Assembly: GCF_015291665.1 (NCBI RefSeq)
Contig: NZ_CP030048.1
Coordinates: 7,227,501 to 7,291,500, forward strand
Source of the DNA: Bradyrhizobium sp. CCBAU 53338
GTDB taxonomy: Bacteria; Pseudomonadota; Alphaproteobacteria; Rhizobiales; Xanthobacteraceae
Reading direction: 5' to 3'
Length of the DNA stretch: 64,000 nucleotides
The notes under the pieces were generated by a model. That model saw nothing but the letters and a program-made list of their open reading frames with translations, made no database searches and had not been told where the DNA came from. The position numbers and the translations under genes are program-made. Positions 8,982 through 18,231 of this stretch are shown here, in pieces (position 1 is the first letter of the stretch; each line of letters opens with the position of its first letter).

Positions 8982-11900
8982 ATGCGCCGGGTTTTCCAAC
9001 AGATGGCAGCCGCAATTTTCTCGGCCGCGAAAAGCGGCTGGGACGCTGCCGTGCGGCGCGGCCCCGTGCTGTGGCTGACGCTCTCCGGCGCGCTTCTCGT
9101 CGCCGGCATCTTCGCCGTGACCGCGATGGCTGTCGGCGAGTTTCGCGAGCGGACGCTGACCAACCGCGAACGCGAGCTGGAAAACACCGTGCAGCTGATC
9201 GCGCGCCATTTCGATCAGCAGTTTGAAGATTCCGACGTCGTCGCGGCCGATTTGATCGGACAGATGCACCTGCCCGAAATCACCTCGCCGCAGATGTTCC
9301 GCGAACGCATGTCGGGCCACGAAGCCAACCGGATGCTGCGGAGCCGGATCGGCGCCGTCTCCTATCTCGGCGACATCGCGATCTACGACGCCGACGGCGA
9401 GTTGATTGCCTGGTCGCGCGCCCAGCCGTTGCCGAAGATCAACATCTCCTCGCGAGCCTATTTCCAGTCGTTCAAATCGAACCCGATGTCGGAGCCGGTG
9501 CTGCTGGAATCCGTGCGCAGCTTTCTGATCGGAAAATGGACCACGGTCGTGGCGCGCCGGCTGAGCCTGCCGGACGGCACTTTCGTCGGCGCGCTGGTCC
9601 GGCGGATCGATCCCGACAGCTATCAACGCTATTTCGCCTCCGTCGCACTTGCCGACGGCGCCGCCATCTCGCTGTTCGACCGCGAAGGCGTGATGCTTGC
9701 GCGCTACCCGAATGTCGAATCGATGATCGGCAGGAGCTACAAGAATGCGCCGCTGATGCAGAACGTGCTGTCCCGGGGCGGTCAGCAAACGCTTCGCGTC
9801 AAGAGCCCGGTCGACGGCACGGAGAAGCTCGGCTCGGCCGCGTCGCTCACCCATTTCCCGCTGGTCATCGTGGCGACCAACACCATGTCGGCCGCGCTGG
9901 CGGACTGGCGGCAGCAGACCGGTTTCCTGATCACCACCGCGACGCTGTCGGCGGCCGTGATCGCGCTGATCCTGTTCATGATCATTCGCCAGATCATCAG
10001 GCAGAATCGCGAAGCCCAGCAGCGGCTGGAGGCGGAGCGGCTGCAGCTCGACACCGCCCTCAACAACATGTCGCAAGGGCTGATCCTTTACGACGCGGCC
10101 GGATACATCGTCACCTGCAATCGCCGCTATGCCGACATGTTCGGCCTGTCCCACGACGTCATCAAGCCCGGCTGTCACATCCATGAGGCGATGCGTCACC
10201 GCAAGGAGCGCAACGCATTCAGCGGCGACGTCGAGGAGTTTTGCGCCGAAGTCATGAGGGGCGTCGCCGAAGGCAAGGTCGCCACCAAATTGCATCAATT
10301 GCCCAACGGGCGCTCCTTCCAGGTCATCAACACGCCGCTCGCACAAGGCGGATGGGTCGCCACGATCGAGGAGATCACCGAGCGCCGCAATCTGGAGCAG
10401 GAGCGCGACCGCAACTACACGTTCCTCCGCGAGATCATCGACCACATCCCGTCGCAGATCACGGTGAAGGACGCCCACACGCGGCGCTACCTGCTGGTCA
10501 ACCGGATTGCCGAGGACATCTTTGGAGAAGGCGGCAAGTCGATCGTCGGCAAGACGGCGACCGACATCCTGCCCGAAGCGGACGCCGGCATCGTCACGCG
10601 CGACGACGACATCGTGCTGCAATCGCCCGACCGGCTGCTGCAGAAGGAGCAAAGCTGGAAGACCCCGGCCGAAGGCCAGCGTCATACCATTTCAAAGCGC
10701 ATCGGCATCTGCGACAAGGCCGGCGAGCCGCGCTACATCATCAACGTCATTGAGGACGTTACCGCGCAGCGCAAGGCCGCCGAGAAAATCGCCCATTTGG
10801 CGCATTACGACGCGCTGACCAACCTGCCCAATCGCGTGCTGTTCCGCGAGCAGATCGAGCGCGAGCTCGAGAAGGTCGCCGGCGGCGCGCAGTTCGCGCT
10901 GCTCTATATCGACGTCGACGAGTTCAAGGGCATCAACGATTCGCTCGGTCACCATGTCGGCGACGAGCTGCTGATGGCGATCGCCGGCCGCATCCGCGCC
11001 TGCCTCAAGCCGGGCGATCTGATCGCCCGGCTCGGCGGCGACGAATTTGCGGTGATCCAGACCGGGATCGAGTCCTCCACCGACGTCCTGGCCTTCGTGA
11101 CCCAGATCCATGAGGCGATCCGCCGCCCCTATCATTGCCTCGGCCACCAGCTCTCCACCGACGCCAGCATCGGGATCGCACTGGCACCGCAGGACGGCGC
11201 CGATCTCGACCAGCTCATCAAGAACGCCGACCTCGCGATGTACGGCGCCAAGGCGCAAGGACGGCGCACCTACCGGTTCTTCGTGCCGGAGATGGATGCA
11301 AGCGCCAAGGCCCGCCTCACGCTGGAGCAGGATCTGCGCCAGGCGCTGATCAACGGCGGCTTCGAGATCCACTACCAGCCGCTGGTCAACCTGCACACGG
11401 GCGTGGTCTCCGGCTGCGAGGCGCTGCTGCGCTGGCGCCATCCCGAGCGGGGCATGGTTTCGCCGGCCGAATTCATTCCGATTGCCGAAGACACCGGCCT
11501 GATCAACGAGATCGGCGAATGGGTGCTGCGCACGGCCTGCAACGAGGCCGCGACCTGGCCCGCCCATGTCCGCCTCGCCGTCAACGTCTCGCCGGTGCAG
11601 CTCAAATGCGACACGCTGGCACTGCGGATCGCAGGCGCGCTGGCCGCCTCTGGCCTCGAGCCGCGGCGGCTCGAGCTCGAGATCACCGAGGCCGTGCTGA
11701 TCCGCGACGACGAAGCTGCGCTCTCGATCCTGCACCAGCTCCGCTCGGTCGGCGTGCGCATCGCGCTCGACGATTTCGGCACGGGCTATTCCTCGCTGAG
11801 CTATTTGAAGCGCTTCCCGTTCGACAAGATCAAGATCGACCGCTGCTTCGTCGCCGACATCGCCGAGGCCGGCGGTTCGCCCGTGATCGTGCAGGCCGTG

Positions 11901-12092
11901 GTGAACATCGCCTCGGCCAGCAGCATGACCACGGTCGCCGAAGGCGTCGAGACCGAAGCGCAGCGCGAGATGCTGCGCGCGCTCGGCTGCACCGAGATGC
12001 AGGGCTATCTGTTCAGCAAGCCGCGGCCGGCCGCCGAGGTGCGCGAGCTGTTCGGCCCCGATGACGCCATGCCCGTGGCGGCGGTGGCCTGA
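8982..12092 (+). CDS. Cache-PAS-PAS-GGDEF-EAL membrane c-di-GMP protein
   Basis: A 1,036-residue inner-membrane protein. TM1 lies at about 24-50, a periplasmic double-Cache-like sensor at about 50-315, and TM2 at about 318-342. Cytoplasmic PAS domains lie at about 360-470 and 480-600, followed by GGDEF (RLGGDEF intact) and EAL (EALLRWRHP and LDDFGTGYSSL). The position expected for the inhibitory RxxD site reads KPGD, so product inhibition is probably lost. Start at ATG 8982 is preferred because GGGGAG precedes it by five bases; the frame is open to a TTG at 8937. It is translationally coupled to the next cyclase: the stop ends at 12092 and the next ATG is at 12094. Confidence 0.9.
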   Translation: MRRVFQQMAAAIFSAAKSGWDAAVRRGPVLWLTLSGALLVAGIFAVTAMAVGEFRERTLTNRERELENTVQLIARHFDQQFEDSDVVAADLIGQMHLPEITSPQMFRERMSGHEANRMLRSRIGAVSYLGDIAIYDADGELIAWSRAQPLPKINISSRAYFQSFKSNPMSEPVLLESVRSFLIGKWTTVVARRLSLPDGTFVGALVRRIDPDSYQRYFASVALADGAAISLFDREGVMLARYPNVESMIGRSYKNAPLMQNVLSRGGQQTLRVKSPVDGTEKLGSAASLTHFPLVIVATNTMSAALADWRQQTGFLITTATLSAAVIALILFMIIRQIIRQNREAQQRLEAERLQLDTALNNMSQGLILYDAAGYIVTCNRRYADMFGLSHDVIKPGCHIHEAMRHRKERNAFSGDVEEFCAEVMRGVAEGKVATKLHQLPNGRSFQVINTPLAQGGWVATIEEITERRNLEQERDRNYTFLREIIDHIPSQITVKDAHTRRYLLVNRIAEDIFGEGGKSIVGKTATDILPEADAGIVTRDDDIVLQSPDRLLQKEQSWKTPAEGQRHTISKRIGICDKAGEPRYIINVIEDVTAQRKAAEKIAHLAHYDALTNLPNRVLFREQIERELEKVAGGAQFALLYIDVDEFKGINDSLGHHVGDELLMAIAGRIRACLKPGDLIARLGGDEFAVIQTGIESSTDVLAFVTQIHEAIRRPYHCLGHQLSTDASIGIALAPQDGADLDQLIKNADLAMYGAKAQGRRTYRFFVPEMDASAKARLTLEQDLRQALINGGFEIHYQPLVNLHTGVVSGCEALLRWRHPERGMVSPAEFIPIAEDTGLINEIGEWVLRTACNEAATWPAHVRLAVNVSPVQLKCDTLALRIAGALAASGLEPRRLELEITEAVLIRDDEAALSILHQLRSVGVRIALDDFGTGYSSLSYLKRFPFDKIKIDRCFVADIAEAGGSPVIVQAVVNIASASSMTTVAEGVETEAQREMLRALGCTEMQGYLFSKPRPAAEVRELFGPDDAMPVAAVA

Positions 12093-12093
12093 C

Positions 12094-13137
12094 ATGGCAA
12101 AGCCCCCCAAGATGATCGACGTCGCGGATTCCTACGCAGTGCGGCTGATGCAGCACCTGGTGGTGCCGACCTTCGTGATCGATCCGAAGCGGCGTGTCGT
12201 GATCTGGAACAGGGCCTGCGAGCGGCTGACCGGCGTTGCCGCCGCTGATGTGATCGGCACCAACAGGCACTGGCAGGCGTTCTACGAGACCAAGCGCCCT
12301 TGCCTCGCCGACATCGTCGCGCTCGACCGCCCGGAACGGCTGCCCGAGTTCTATTCGGAATATGCCGCGCGAGGTCACAACGGGCTCGGCTTTTCCGCGG
12401 AGAACTGGTGCGTGATGCCGAAGCTCGGCAGCCAGCTTTACCTCGCGATCGACGCGGGTCCCATCCATGATGAGGCCGGCAATCTCATCGCCGTGGTCGA
12501 GACGTTGCGCGATCTAACCGACCAGAAACGTGCCGAGATGGCGCTGAAGGAGCTCGCCACCAAGGACGGCCTGACCGGGCTGTCGAACCGTCGCTCGTTC
12601 GACCAGATGCTGATGAGCGAATGGGCCCGCGCGCAGCGGACGCAGAAGCCCTTGGCGCTGTTGTTCGTCGACGTCGATCATTTCAAGCTGTTCAACGACG
12701 CGCACGGCCACCAGAGCGGCGACGAGTGCCTGCGCGCGGTCGCGGGTGTCGTCAGCCGCCACGCGGTGCGCCCGCTCGACCTTGCCGGCCGCTATGGCGG
12801 CGAGGAGTTCGCGCTGATCCTGCCCGACATGAGCTCCGACGATGCCTGCACCATCGCCGAGGAAATCCGCCGCGCGGTCATGGCCTTGGCGATCACCCAC
12901 GGCGCCCATGGCGCCGGCGAGCACGTCACCCTCAGTGTCGGTGTCGCCAGTCACGTCCCCGGCGAGGGCGACGGTGCCCCCGACCAGCTTCTGGGCGCGG
13001 CCGACCAGGCGCTCTATGCCGCCAAGCGCCTCGGCCGCAACCGGGTCGTCTCGTCCGAGCGGGTGCTGGCCGAATTCGCAGGCGTCGGCTGGGATAACGT
13101 CCCGGTTCCTGGCCTGGCCCCGCGCAAATCGGCCTAA
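12094..13137 (+). CDS. PAS-GGDEF diguanylate cyclase
   Basis: A 347-residue protein with an N-terminal PAS domain (about 15-140) and a C-terminal GGDEF domain. The active-site motif is GGEEF within DLAGRYGGEEFALILPD. The RxxD inhibitory site (RPLD) is exactly five residues upstream. It should therefore make c-di-GMP under product feedback, in contrast to the preceding gene, whose inhibitory site looks broken. The start directly follows the upstream stop with one base between them, indicating a shared transcript. It is the last core gene before the island boundary; the tRNA fragment begins 67 bp downstream. Confidence 0.92.
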   Translation: MAKPPKMIDVADSYAVRLMQHLVVPTFVIDPKRRVVIWNRACERLTGVAAADVIGTNRHWQAFYETKRPCLADIVALDRPERLPEFYSEYAARGHNGLGFSAENWCVMPKLGSQLYLAIDAGPIHDEAGNLIAVVETLRDLTDQKRAEMALKELATKDGLTGLSNRRSFDQMLMSEWARAQRTQKPLALLFVDVDHFKLFNDAHGHQSGDECLRAVAGVVSRHAVRPLDLAGRYGGEEFALILPDMSSDDACTIAEEIRRAVMALAITHGAHGAGEHVTLSVGVASHVPGEGDGAPDQLLGAADQALYAAKRLGRNRVVSSERVLAEFAGVGWDNVPVPGLAPRKSA

Positions 13138-13160
13138 AGCGCGGATATTGCCGCGGCGAG

Positions 13161-13244
13161 AGCGGTTGCCCACCCCTCGCCATTAGGCTAAATGAGGCCT
13201 CGCTGCACCCGTAGCTCAGCTGGATAGAGCGTTGCCCTCCGAAG
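13161..13244 (+). repeat. Left 84-bp direct repeat of the island (tRNA-Arg 5' part plus flank)
   Basis: Matches 54268-54351 at 81 of 84 positions. The 40 bases belonging to the tRNA are identical. All three differences lie in the 44 bases of upstream flank. The identity ends exactly after the anticodon loop, where the left copy continues into unrelated island sequence. Confidence 0.85.
13205..13244 (+). pseudogene. 5' fragment of tRNA-Arg(CCG)
   Basis: Acceptor 5' strand, D-arm and anticodon loop of the tRNA-Arg found whole at 54312-54388. The gene is cut in the 3' side of the anticodon stem; the T-arm and acceptor 3' strand are missing here. It cannot make a tRNA. It marks the left junction of the island. 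Confidence 0.9.
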
Positions 13245-13559
13245 CTAGCCCGGCGGTCCACTCATTTCCTATAAAATCTAGTAGTTTGTTGCACTGGGAT
13301 CCTACTTCCCGCGCTCCACGGCACAATTGGGCCACACGTTCACCATGGCGTCATCGTCCGGTTGCTCAAGATCTGGGCGATCGCAGCGAAGCTGCGCGAG
13401 GACTATCTCGAACGCTTCCGCGTCAGATCGGAAATCGTTCAAGTTGATCAACCCGGCGAATTCGTCCTGATGCAGTCAATACGCGCATAGAACGCCTGTA
13501 GTTCTCCTGTTACTATAGCCACCATTCATGACGGCCATTAGCCCTCCAAGGGGTTCGGG
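13245..13559. other. Island left edge, no intact gene
   Basis: Follows the broken tRNA. One forward frame ending at 13491 stays open for about 60 residues and contains GVIVRLLKIWAIAAKL and a plausible acidic C-terminus, but it lacks a start and has no recognised family; it may be the tail of a truncated gene. The last 70 bp before 13560 would hold the promoter of the cyclase gene and the ribosome-binding site AAGGGG. Confidence 0.4.
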
Positions 13560-16500
13560 ATGCAATGCTCACGTTGCAATTCTCAGAACAAAGCTACCAA
13601 TGATTATTGCGAAGCATGCGGTGCCGCCCTTGGAGTCGCATGCGACTCTTGTGGCCACGTCAATGGTGCAACCAGTCGCTTCTGCGGGCGATGCAGCGCC
13701 CCGCTGAAGCCAACCACGATTGCGACCCAACCGCACAATTGGAAACAGCTCCTTGCGGAGCTAACTGCCAAGGGTGGCGAGCGCAAGCGTTTGACCATTC
13801 TGTTCGCCGACATCCGCAACTCGACCAGCTTGATCGACAACCTCGGTGATCCGGAGCTGGGACTAAATCGGCTGCAGCCCGTTTTGAACTTAATGAACGA
13901 AGCCGTCCGTCGCTACGATGGGACCGTGAATAAGGCCCAGGGCGATGGCATAATGGCGCTGTTTGGCGCACCTCAGCCCCACGAAGATCATCCGGTTCGC
14001 GCCTGCCTGGCTGCTTTGGCGATGCAGGAAGAGATGAAGCGGCTGGATGACAACGACCTTCGGATTCGGGTCGGGATCCACACCGGTGAAGTCGTTGTTC
14101 AAGCGATAGAACACGGAATCTATCAGACTTATGACGCCGCGGGCGCGAATGTGCACCTAGCAAATCGCCTGGAGCAGCTAGCTGAAGCTGACTCCATTCT
14201 GGTCTCAAAGGAAACCTATGAAGCGGCGAAGCAGTTCGTCGAAGTCGACCCGCTTGGTCAGCAGACGATACGGGGCATCAGCAAGCCGGTTGAAGTTTTT
14301 AAGCTGACCGGTCTTCGACATGCGCCGTCAAGCGGGGCGTTTCGCAGTGGCCGACGACTAAGTCCGCTTACAGGTCGAGCCAAGGAAGCATCCGCGCTTG
14401 CATTGGAGCTCGAGGCAACCCTGAAGGGCGATGGGCGCGTTGTCGGCGTCGTGGGCGAGGCGGGGATCGGGAAAAGTCGCCTTTGTTTTGAGTTTGCGGA
14501 AGGTTGCCGCGCGCGGGGAATTCGCGTCTATGAAGCTCGTGTGCTTGCTCATGGTCAGGCGACCCCCTTTCAGCCTGTCCTAGAACTGCTCCGGGATGTC
14601 TTCGGGTTGAAAGCAATAGAGGGTGTTGAGGCGTCGCGGCGACGGGTCTTGGACCGCTTGGCTAAGCTTCCCGTGCCCGAACATTTGGCACCAGTTTTGC
14701 TCGATTTCCTAGGGCTAGCCGATCATCGGCAAGCGGCGATCAAGCTTGACCCTAAATCACGCAAGATTCAGCTGCTTGAGTTTGTGCAAACACTCGTGCG
14801 GTCGAGTTCTCCGGATGAAGCAACCGTCGTGCTGATCGAAGATCTGCACTGGATCGACGCCGCTAGCGAAGAATTCGTCGAGGCGCTCGCCGATGCAGTG
14901 GTCGGCAGCCCTACACTCCTAGTTCTGAACTTTCGCCCGGGCTTTGCAGCGCCGCTGGTGCAAAGAATGCATTACCGGCAGATCAACATCCCGCCGTTGT
15001 CATCATCGGATGCACACCAGATTGTGCAAGATTATTTCGGGGCCGACTCTTCCATCGCGTTGGTAAGCCGGAATATCGTCGAACGGGCTCAAGGGAATCC
15101 GTTTTTTTTAGAAGAATTGATGAATTCGCTCATCGAACGTGGCGAGCTCGACGGAACAAAAGGCGCTTATCGCCTTAGAGCCGGTATCGACTCGATCCCA
15201 TTGCCTGCGACGGTGCAGGCCGTTGTCGCCGCTCGCATCGATAGACTTGACTACTCCTCGAGACAAGTCCTCGAGATCGCTTCGGTCGTCGGTCGTGAGA
15301 TCTCCATTCCGGTCTTGGAGTTGGTTTCGGTGTTACCTCATGTCGAGATTCTCGACGCGATTGGGCGCTTGAAAAGAGCAGAACTTCTCTACGATGTTCC
15401 GCCATTTGAGCAGAAGGTAATTGCATTCCGTCATCCGCTGATTCAAGAAGCCGCCTATCGATCATTGCTACATGCGCGTCGCCGTGACCTTCATTCATCC
15501 GTCGCAGACGCGATTGGAAAGGTCTTCAAAGCTCAACTTGACGAGAAGGCTTCGCTCCTCGCGTATCACTTCGAACAAGCGACAGAGTTGTTCAAAGCGG
15601 CGCAATGGAACATGCGTTCCGCTGTTTGGGTTGGTGCCAACGACCCCCGACAGGCATTGAAAGACTGGAAGAAGGTTCGCGAGCTTCTTTCAAAAGAAGC
15701 GTCATCTGCGCAGACTGATTATTTGCGAATGATGGCTGCTGGCCAGATCGTCAACTTTGGCTGGCGTGAGGGCATTTTAGCGGACGAGGCTACCGTTTAC
15801 TTTAACGAAGCAAAGGATCTAGCACTCTCGTTAAAAGATATGAGGGCCAGCGCTCTGATCCACGCAGCTTATGGACGGATCTTAGCGAACGGCGGCTCAG
15901 CAGACGAATATGTGGACAGGATCCGCGAAGCCAAGGCGATTGCGGACCAAGGTAGCGATCGAAGCGTGAGCGTTACATTAAAGGCAATCCTTTGCCACGC
16001 ACTCCGACTCTCTGGTCGGATGTCCGAGGCCCTTGCAATGAACCTCGAAGCGTCGGCTTCTGTGAACGAGATCGTCGAATCAGATCGCAAGATGCTGGGC
16101 TTCGACGTTGAGATATGGCTGACCGCCATGCGGGGGCACACTCTAGTGACTTTGGGTCGAGCGGCGGAGGCTAAGCCACTTCTGGACCGCATTCTTGCGT
16201 TAGACGAGGGCAGCGTTGACGTCATTCATCACGCGATCCCTAGCTTTTCTTACGTGGATATTGCTTGGTTCGAAAAGAACGCCGAATTGGCGCGCGAGCA
16301 TGCGAATCGCGCTTACTCACTTGCTCTAAAGAGCGGAAATCCGTATTTGCGGGTCTATTCACAAGCTTGTCGCGGCCTCGCTCATAGCATCGCCGGAAGG
16401 CTTACGTCGGCCATCGCCGATCTGTCGGAGGCGCTAAATTTCGCTCGCACTCGAAAAGTCGGCCTCGAGAATGAAGCGAGAATCCTGGCAGATTTGGCAA

Positions 16501-16784
16501 ACGTCCACATGCAGAATGGGGATAAAGAGATTGCTCTATCCATTGCTGAGGAGGCCATCGAAGTTGCGACTGCGCGTCACGCCCGTGTGCCCGAGTGCCT
16601 AGCTCGAATTGTGCGTGGGAATCTGTTGATCAACAGCAGCACAGCGGATCAAGCGACGGCAGGATTAAGCGAGCTCAGTCGCGCAAACGAGCTTATGGTG
16701 CAAACAGGGGCTCTAATCTTCGAACCTTTGCTTCGAGGCGCAAATCCAACATTCGCTTTGAACAAGCTGGCTGGCTCGGCTTAA
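13560..16784 (+). CDS. Zinc-ribbon / class III nucleotide cyclase / STAND ATPase / TPR protein
   Basis: A 1,074-residue multidomain signalling protein. Two CxxC...CxxC zinc ribbons use Cys 3, 6, 17, 20 and 28, 31, 42, 45. A class III adenylate/guanylate cyclase domain lies at about 75-240, with metal-site segments LFADIRNST and GDGIMALFGAP. A STAND/AAA-type ATPase follows, with Walker A GEAGIGKSR (about 299-307) and Walker B VVLIEDLHWID. TPR-like helices fill the C-terminal 400 residues. The family is common and multicopy in Bradyrhizobium. It probably couples ligand or peptide sensing by the TPR/ATPase part to cAMP production. Codon use is AT-richer than in the core genes. AAGGGG precedes the start by six bases. 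Confidence 0.88.
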   Translation: MQCSRCNSQNKATNDYCEACGAALGVACDSCGHVNGATSRFCGRCSAPLKPTTIATQPHNWKQLLAELTAKGGERKRLTILFADIRNSTSLIDNLGDPELGLNRLQPVLNLMNEAVRRYDGTVNKAQGDGIMALFGAPQPHEDHPVRACLAALAMQEEMKRLDDNDLRIRVGIHTGEVVVQAIEHGIYQTYDAAGANVHLANRLEQLAEADSILVSKETYEAAKQFVEVDPLGQQTIRGISKPVEVFKLTGLRHAPSSGAFRSGRRLSPLTGRAKEASALALELEATLKGDGRVVGVVGEAGIGKSRLCFEFAEGCRARGIRVYEARVLAHGQATPFQPVLELLRDVFGLKAIEGVEASRRRVLDRLAKLPVPEHLAPVLLDFLGLADHRQAAIKLDPKSRKIQLLEFVQTLVRSSSPDEATVVLIEDLHWIDAASEEFVEALADAVVGSPTLLVLNFRPGFAAPLVQRMHYRQINIPPLSSSDAHQIVQDYFGADSSIALVSRNIVERAQGNPFFLEELMNSLIERGELDGTKGAYRLRAGIDSIPLPATVQAVVAARIDRLDYSSRQVLEIASVVGREISIPVLELVSVLPHVEILDAIGRLKRAELLYDVPPFEQKVIAFRHPLIQEAAYRSLLHARRRDLHSSVADAIGKVFKAQLDEKASLLAYHFEQATELFKAAQWNMRSAVWVGANDPRQALKDWKKVRELLSKEASSAQTDYLRMMAAGQIVNFGWREGILADEATVYFNEAKDLALSLKDMRASALIHAAYGRILANGGSADEYVDRIREAKAIADQGSDRSVSVTLKAILCHALRLSGRMSEALAMNLEASASVNEIVESDRKMLGFDVEIWLTAMRGHTLVTLGRAAEAKPLLDRILALDEGSVDVIHHAIPSFSYVDIAWFEKNAELAREHANRAYSLALKSGNPYLRVYSQACRGLAHSIAGRLTSAIADLSEALNFARTRKVGLENEARILADLANVHMQNGDKEIALSIAEEAIEVATARHARVPECLARIVRGNLLINSSTADQATAGLSELSRANELMVQTGALIFEPLLRGANPTFALNKLAGSA

Positions 16785-16903
16785 CTAAATGTCTCAAAGA
16801 ATTCGGCTTCCGGCTACAATTACCCGGATTTGGACAGCAGACTTATCCTTCGGCATCTAGCGGGTGTCGGCGCGGTTCGGGAAGCCCCGCGCCTACAAAT
16901 CGC

Positions 16904-17491
16904 CTAGCTGCGCTTCGATTTGCTCGCCTTCTTGGTCCTTTTCGCTGTCTTCTTCTTCTTGCCTTTCCTTGCTTTCTTCTGGCCCAGTGGATGAATGGGG
17001 GACTTCTCACCGTTATCTGGTCCAGGATTTGGGTCACCTCCTTCGCTCGAAGGGATTTCGTGGTCAGTGAGTATTGTTATTTTTCTAAATATTTGACCAG
17101 CACCAGCCGGCACATCGGAGACGACAACGATATAACTATTGGGAGCAACGTTCGGATCATATTGCGCCCAAAACTGCATTCCGATTACATTTCCGGTATT
17201 ATTCAGGACGGCGTTCTTCAGAGCGCGTTTTATGTCGTCCCGATTTGTCTTAGAAAGTATTCTTCCGAGAAACGCAAACCATCTTCGCTTGGGACTCGGA
17301 GTGGTGGTCGCTGTCGGCCATATTCCCAGTCTCCAAGAAGCGCGTGCGAGGTTTCTGCTGTTACCCCACAAGAAATCGTCGCCTGTGGAGGCGACGAATT
17401 GTCTAATCGCATCAAAGCTCGACCCCGTAAACTTGTTATTCAGCTGATTGATGACGTCGAGATCGTTTCCATTCGGTAGCGCGTCGCCCAT
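16904..17491 (-). CDS. Hypothetical protein with lysine-rich C-terminal tail
   Basis: A 195-residue protein of unknown family. The N-terminal 150 residues look globular (for example DVINQLNNKFTGSSFDAIRQF). The last 30 residues are a histone-like run of Lys, Arg, Ala and Ser that could bind nucleic acid or membranes. Start at ATG 17491 is supported by GGGAGG four bases upstream; a longer frame reaches 17536. It lies 29 bp downstream of the HExxH metallopeptidase gene on the same strand, so the two probably form an operon, and the protein could be a substrate or partner of the peptidase (inference). Confidence 0.65.
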   Translation of the reverse strand: MGDALPNGNDLDVINQLNNKFTGSSFDAIRQFVASTGDDFLWGNSRNLARASWRLGIWPTATTTPSPKRRWFAFLGRILSKTNRDDIKRALKNAVLNNTGNVIGMQFWAQYDPNVAPNSYIVVVSDVPAGAGQIFRKITILTDHEIPSSEGGDPNPGPDNGEKSPIHPLGQKKARKGKKKKTAKRTKKASKSKRS

Positions 17492-17520
17492 TACCGCCTC
17501 CCTTCTAAAAAATGTTGAGA

Positions 17521-18231
17521 TCAAAATAGCCCGCACTGCTTAGGGATAACTGATCCCCTAAGCAGACTCCTTTTCCTCTCGACCCAATTTGAATACGCAC
17601 AACGCCTAGGCGCCTGCTTCGAACTAGAACGCTTGTTGAGATTTGCGGCTCTCTCCAACTGCGTTAGCGCAATTGTCAGACTAAACTCGCAATTGTTTTC
17701 AGCCAGTTTGGCCCTTCCTTCCGTGACTGCCCAGCAGTCAGCGGCGCAATCACAAGCGATTTGCTGATTGCATGGATGCCGACATCCCTTGCTGAGATGA
17801 TGCCCCGCTTCATGCAAATAGGCAAAGACAAGCCCGTCATGATCTACTGCAGGATTGAACGCGAGCCCGCCAAAAATGTCGACGGAGCGAAGACTATCGC
17901 GAACCGAGGCTTGCGCGTTGATTGCTGCGATCCGGTCAAAAATACGAAATCTCAAACTCGGGAAAGATAGCCGAAACACCTTAGCCAGGGTGGCGATTAG
18001 CTCCTGACGTTCCCCTGAGCGGTCTTGGTTTTCAGCTATGCACCGAGGTTGATCAAAGATCATCTGCGTATAGTGGCCCCTTTGCGGATAAAGCTTACCG
18101 TTGCCATCGAAATCCGCAATGGCTGTTCGACTGCGGCTCTTAGCTGGACCACGGCAGCTTGGATCGTTGCTCCGTTGCGCGTGCTTGGAAGGCGCCTCCC
18201 GCACGCTCGCGCGACGGAAAAGGCCGTTCAA
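17521..18231 (-). CDS. Putative HExxH zinc metallopeptidase
   Basis: A 236-residue protein whose central motif FAYLHEAGHHLSKGC places HExxH at residues 140-144. About 20 residues on, CDCAADCWAV resembles the third-ligand segment of ImmA/IrrE-like gluzincins (AADxxA). It is Cys-rich around the site, with no signal peptide or membrane helix, so a cytoplasmic peptidase is likely. In mobile elements, ImmA-like peptidases commonly cleave repressors to switch on stress or transfer genes. The true start is uncertain: the first 35 residues are basic and weakly protein-like, and Met57 is an alternative. It is first in a two-gene operon with the lysine-tailed protein. Confidence 0.6.
   Translation of the reverse strand: MNGLFRRASVREAPSKHAQRSNDPSCRGPAKSRSRTAIADFDGNGKLYPQRGHYTQMIFDQPRCIAENQDRSGERQELIATLAKVFRLSFPSLRFRIFDRIAAINAQASVRDSLRSVDIFGGLAFNPAVDHDGLVFAYLHEAGHHLSKGCRHPCNQQIACDCAADCWAVTEGRAKLAENNCEFSLTIALTQLERAANLNKRSSSKQAPRRCAYSNWVERKRSLLRGSVIPKQCGLF

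Noticed and set aside
10692..12110. Long reverse frame over the EAL/GGDEF gene
   Set aside because: Shadow frame with repetitive Asp/His/Gln/Ala composition; no recognisable family.
12932..13261. Reverse open frame ending in [10 protein letters not shown]
   Set aside because: Antisense of the tRNA fragment and of the diguanylate cyclase gene; no start signal.
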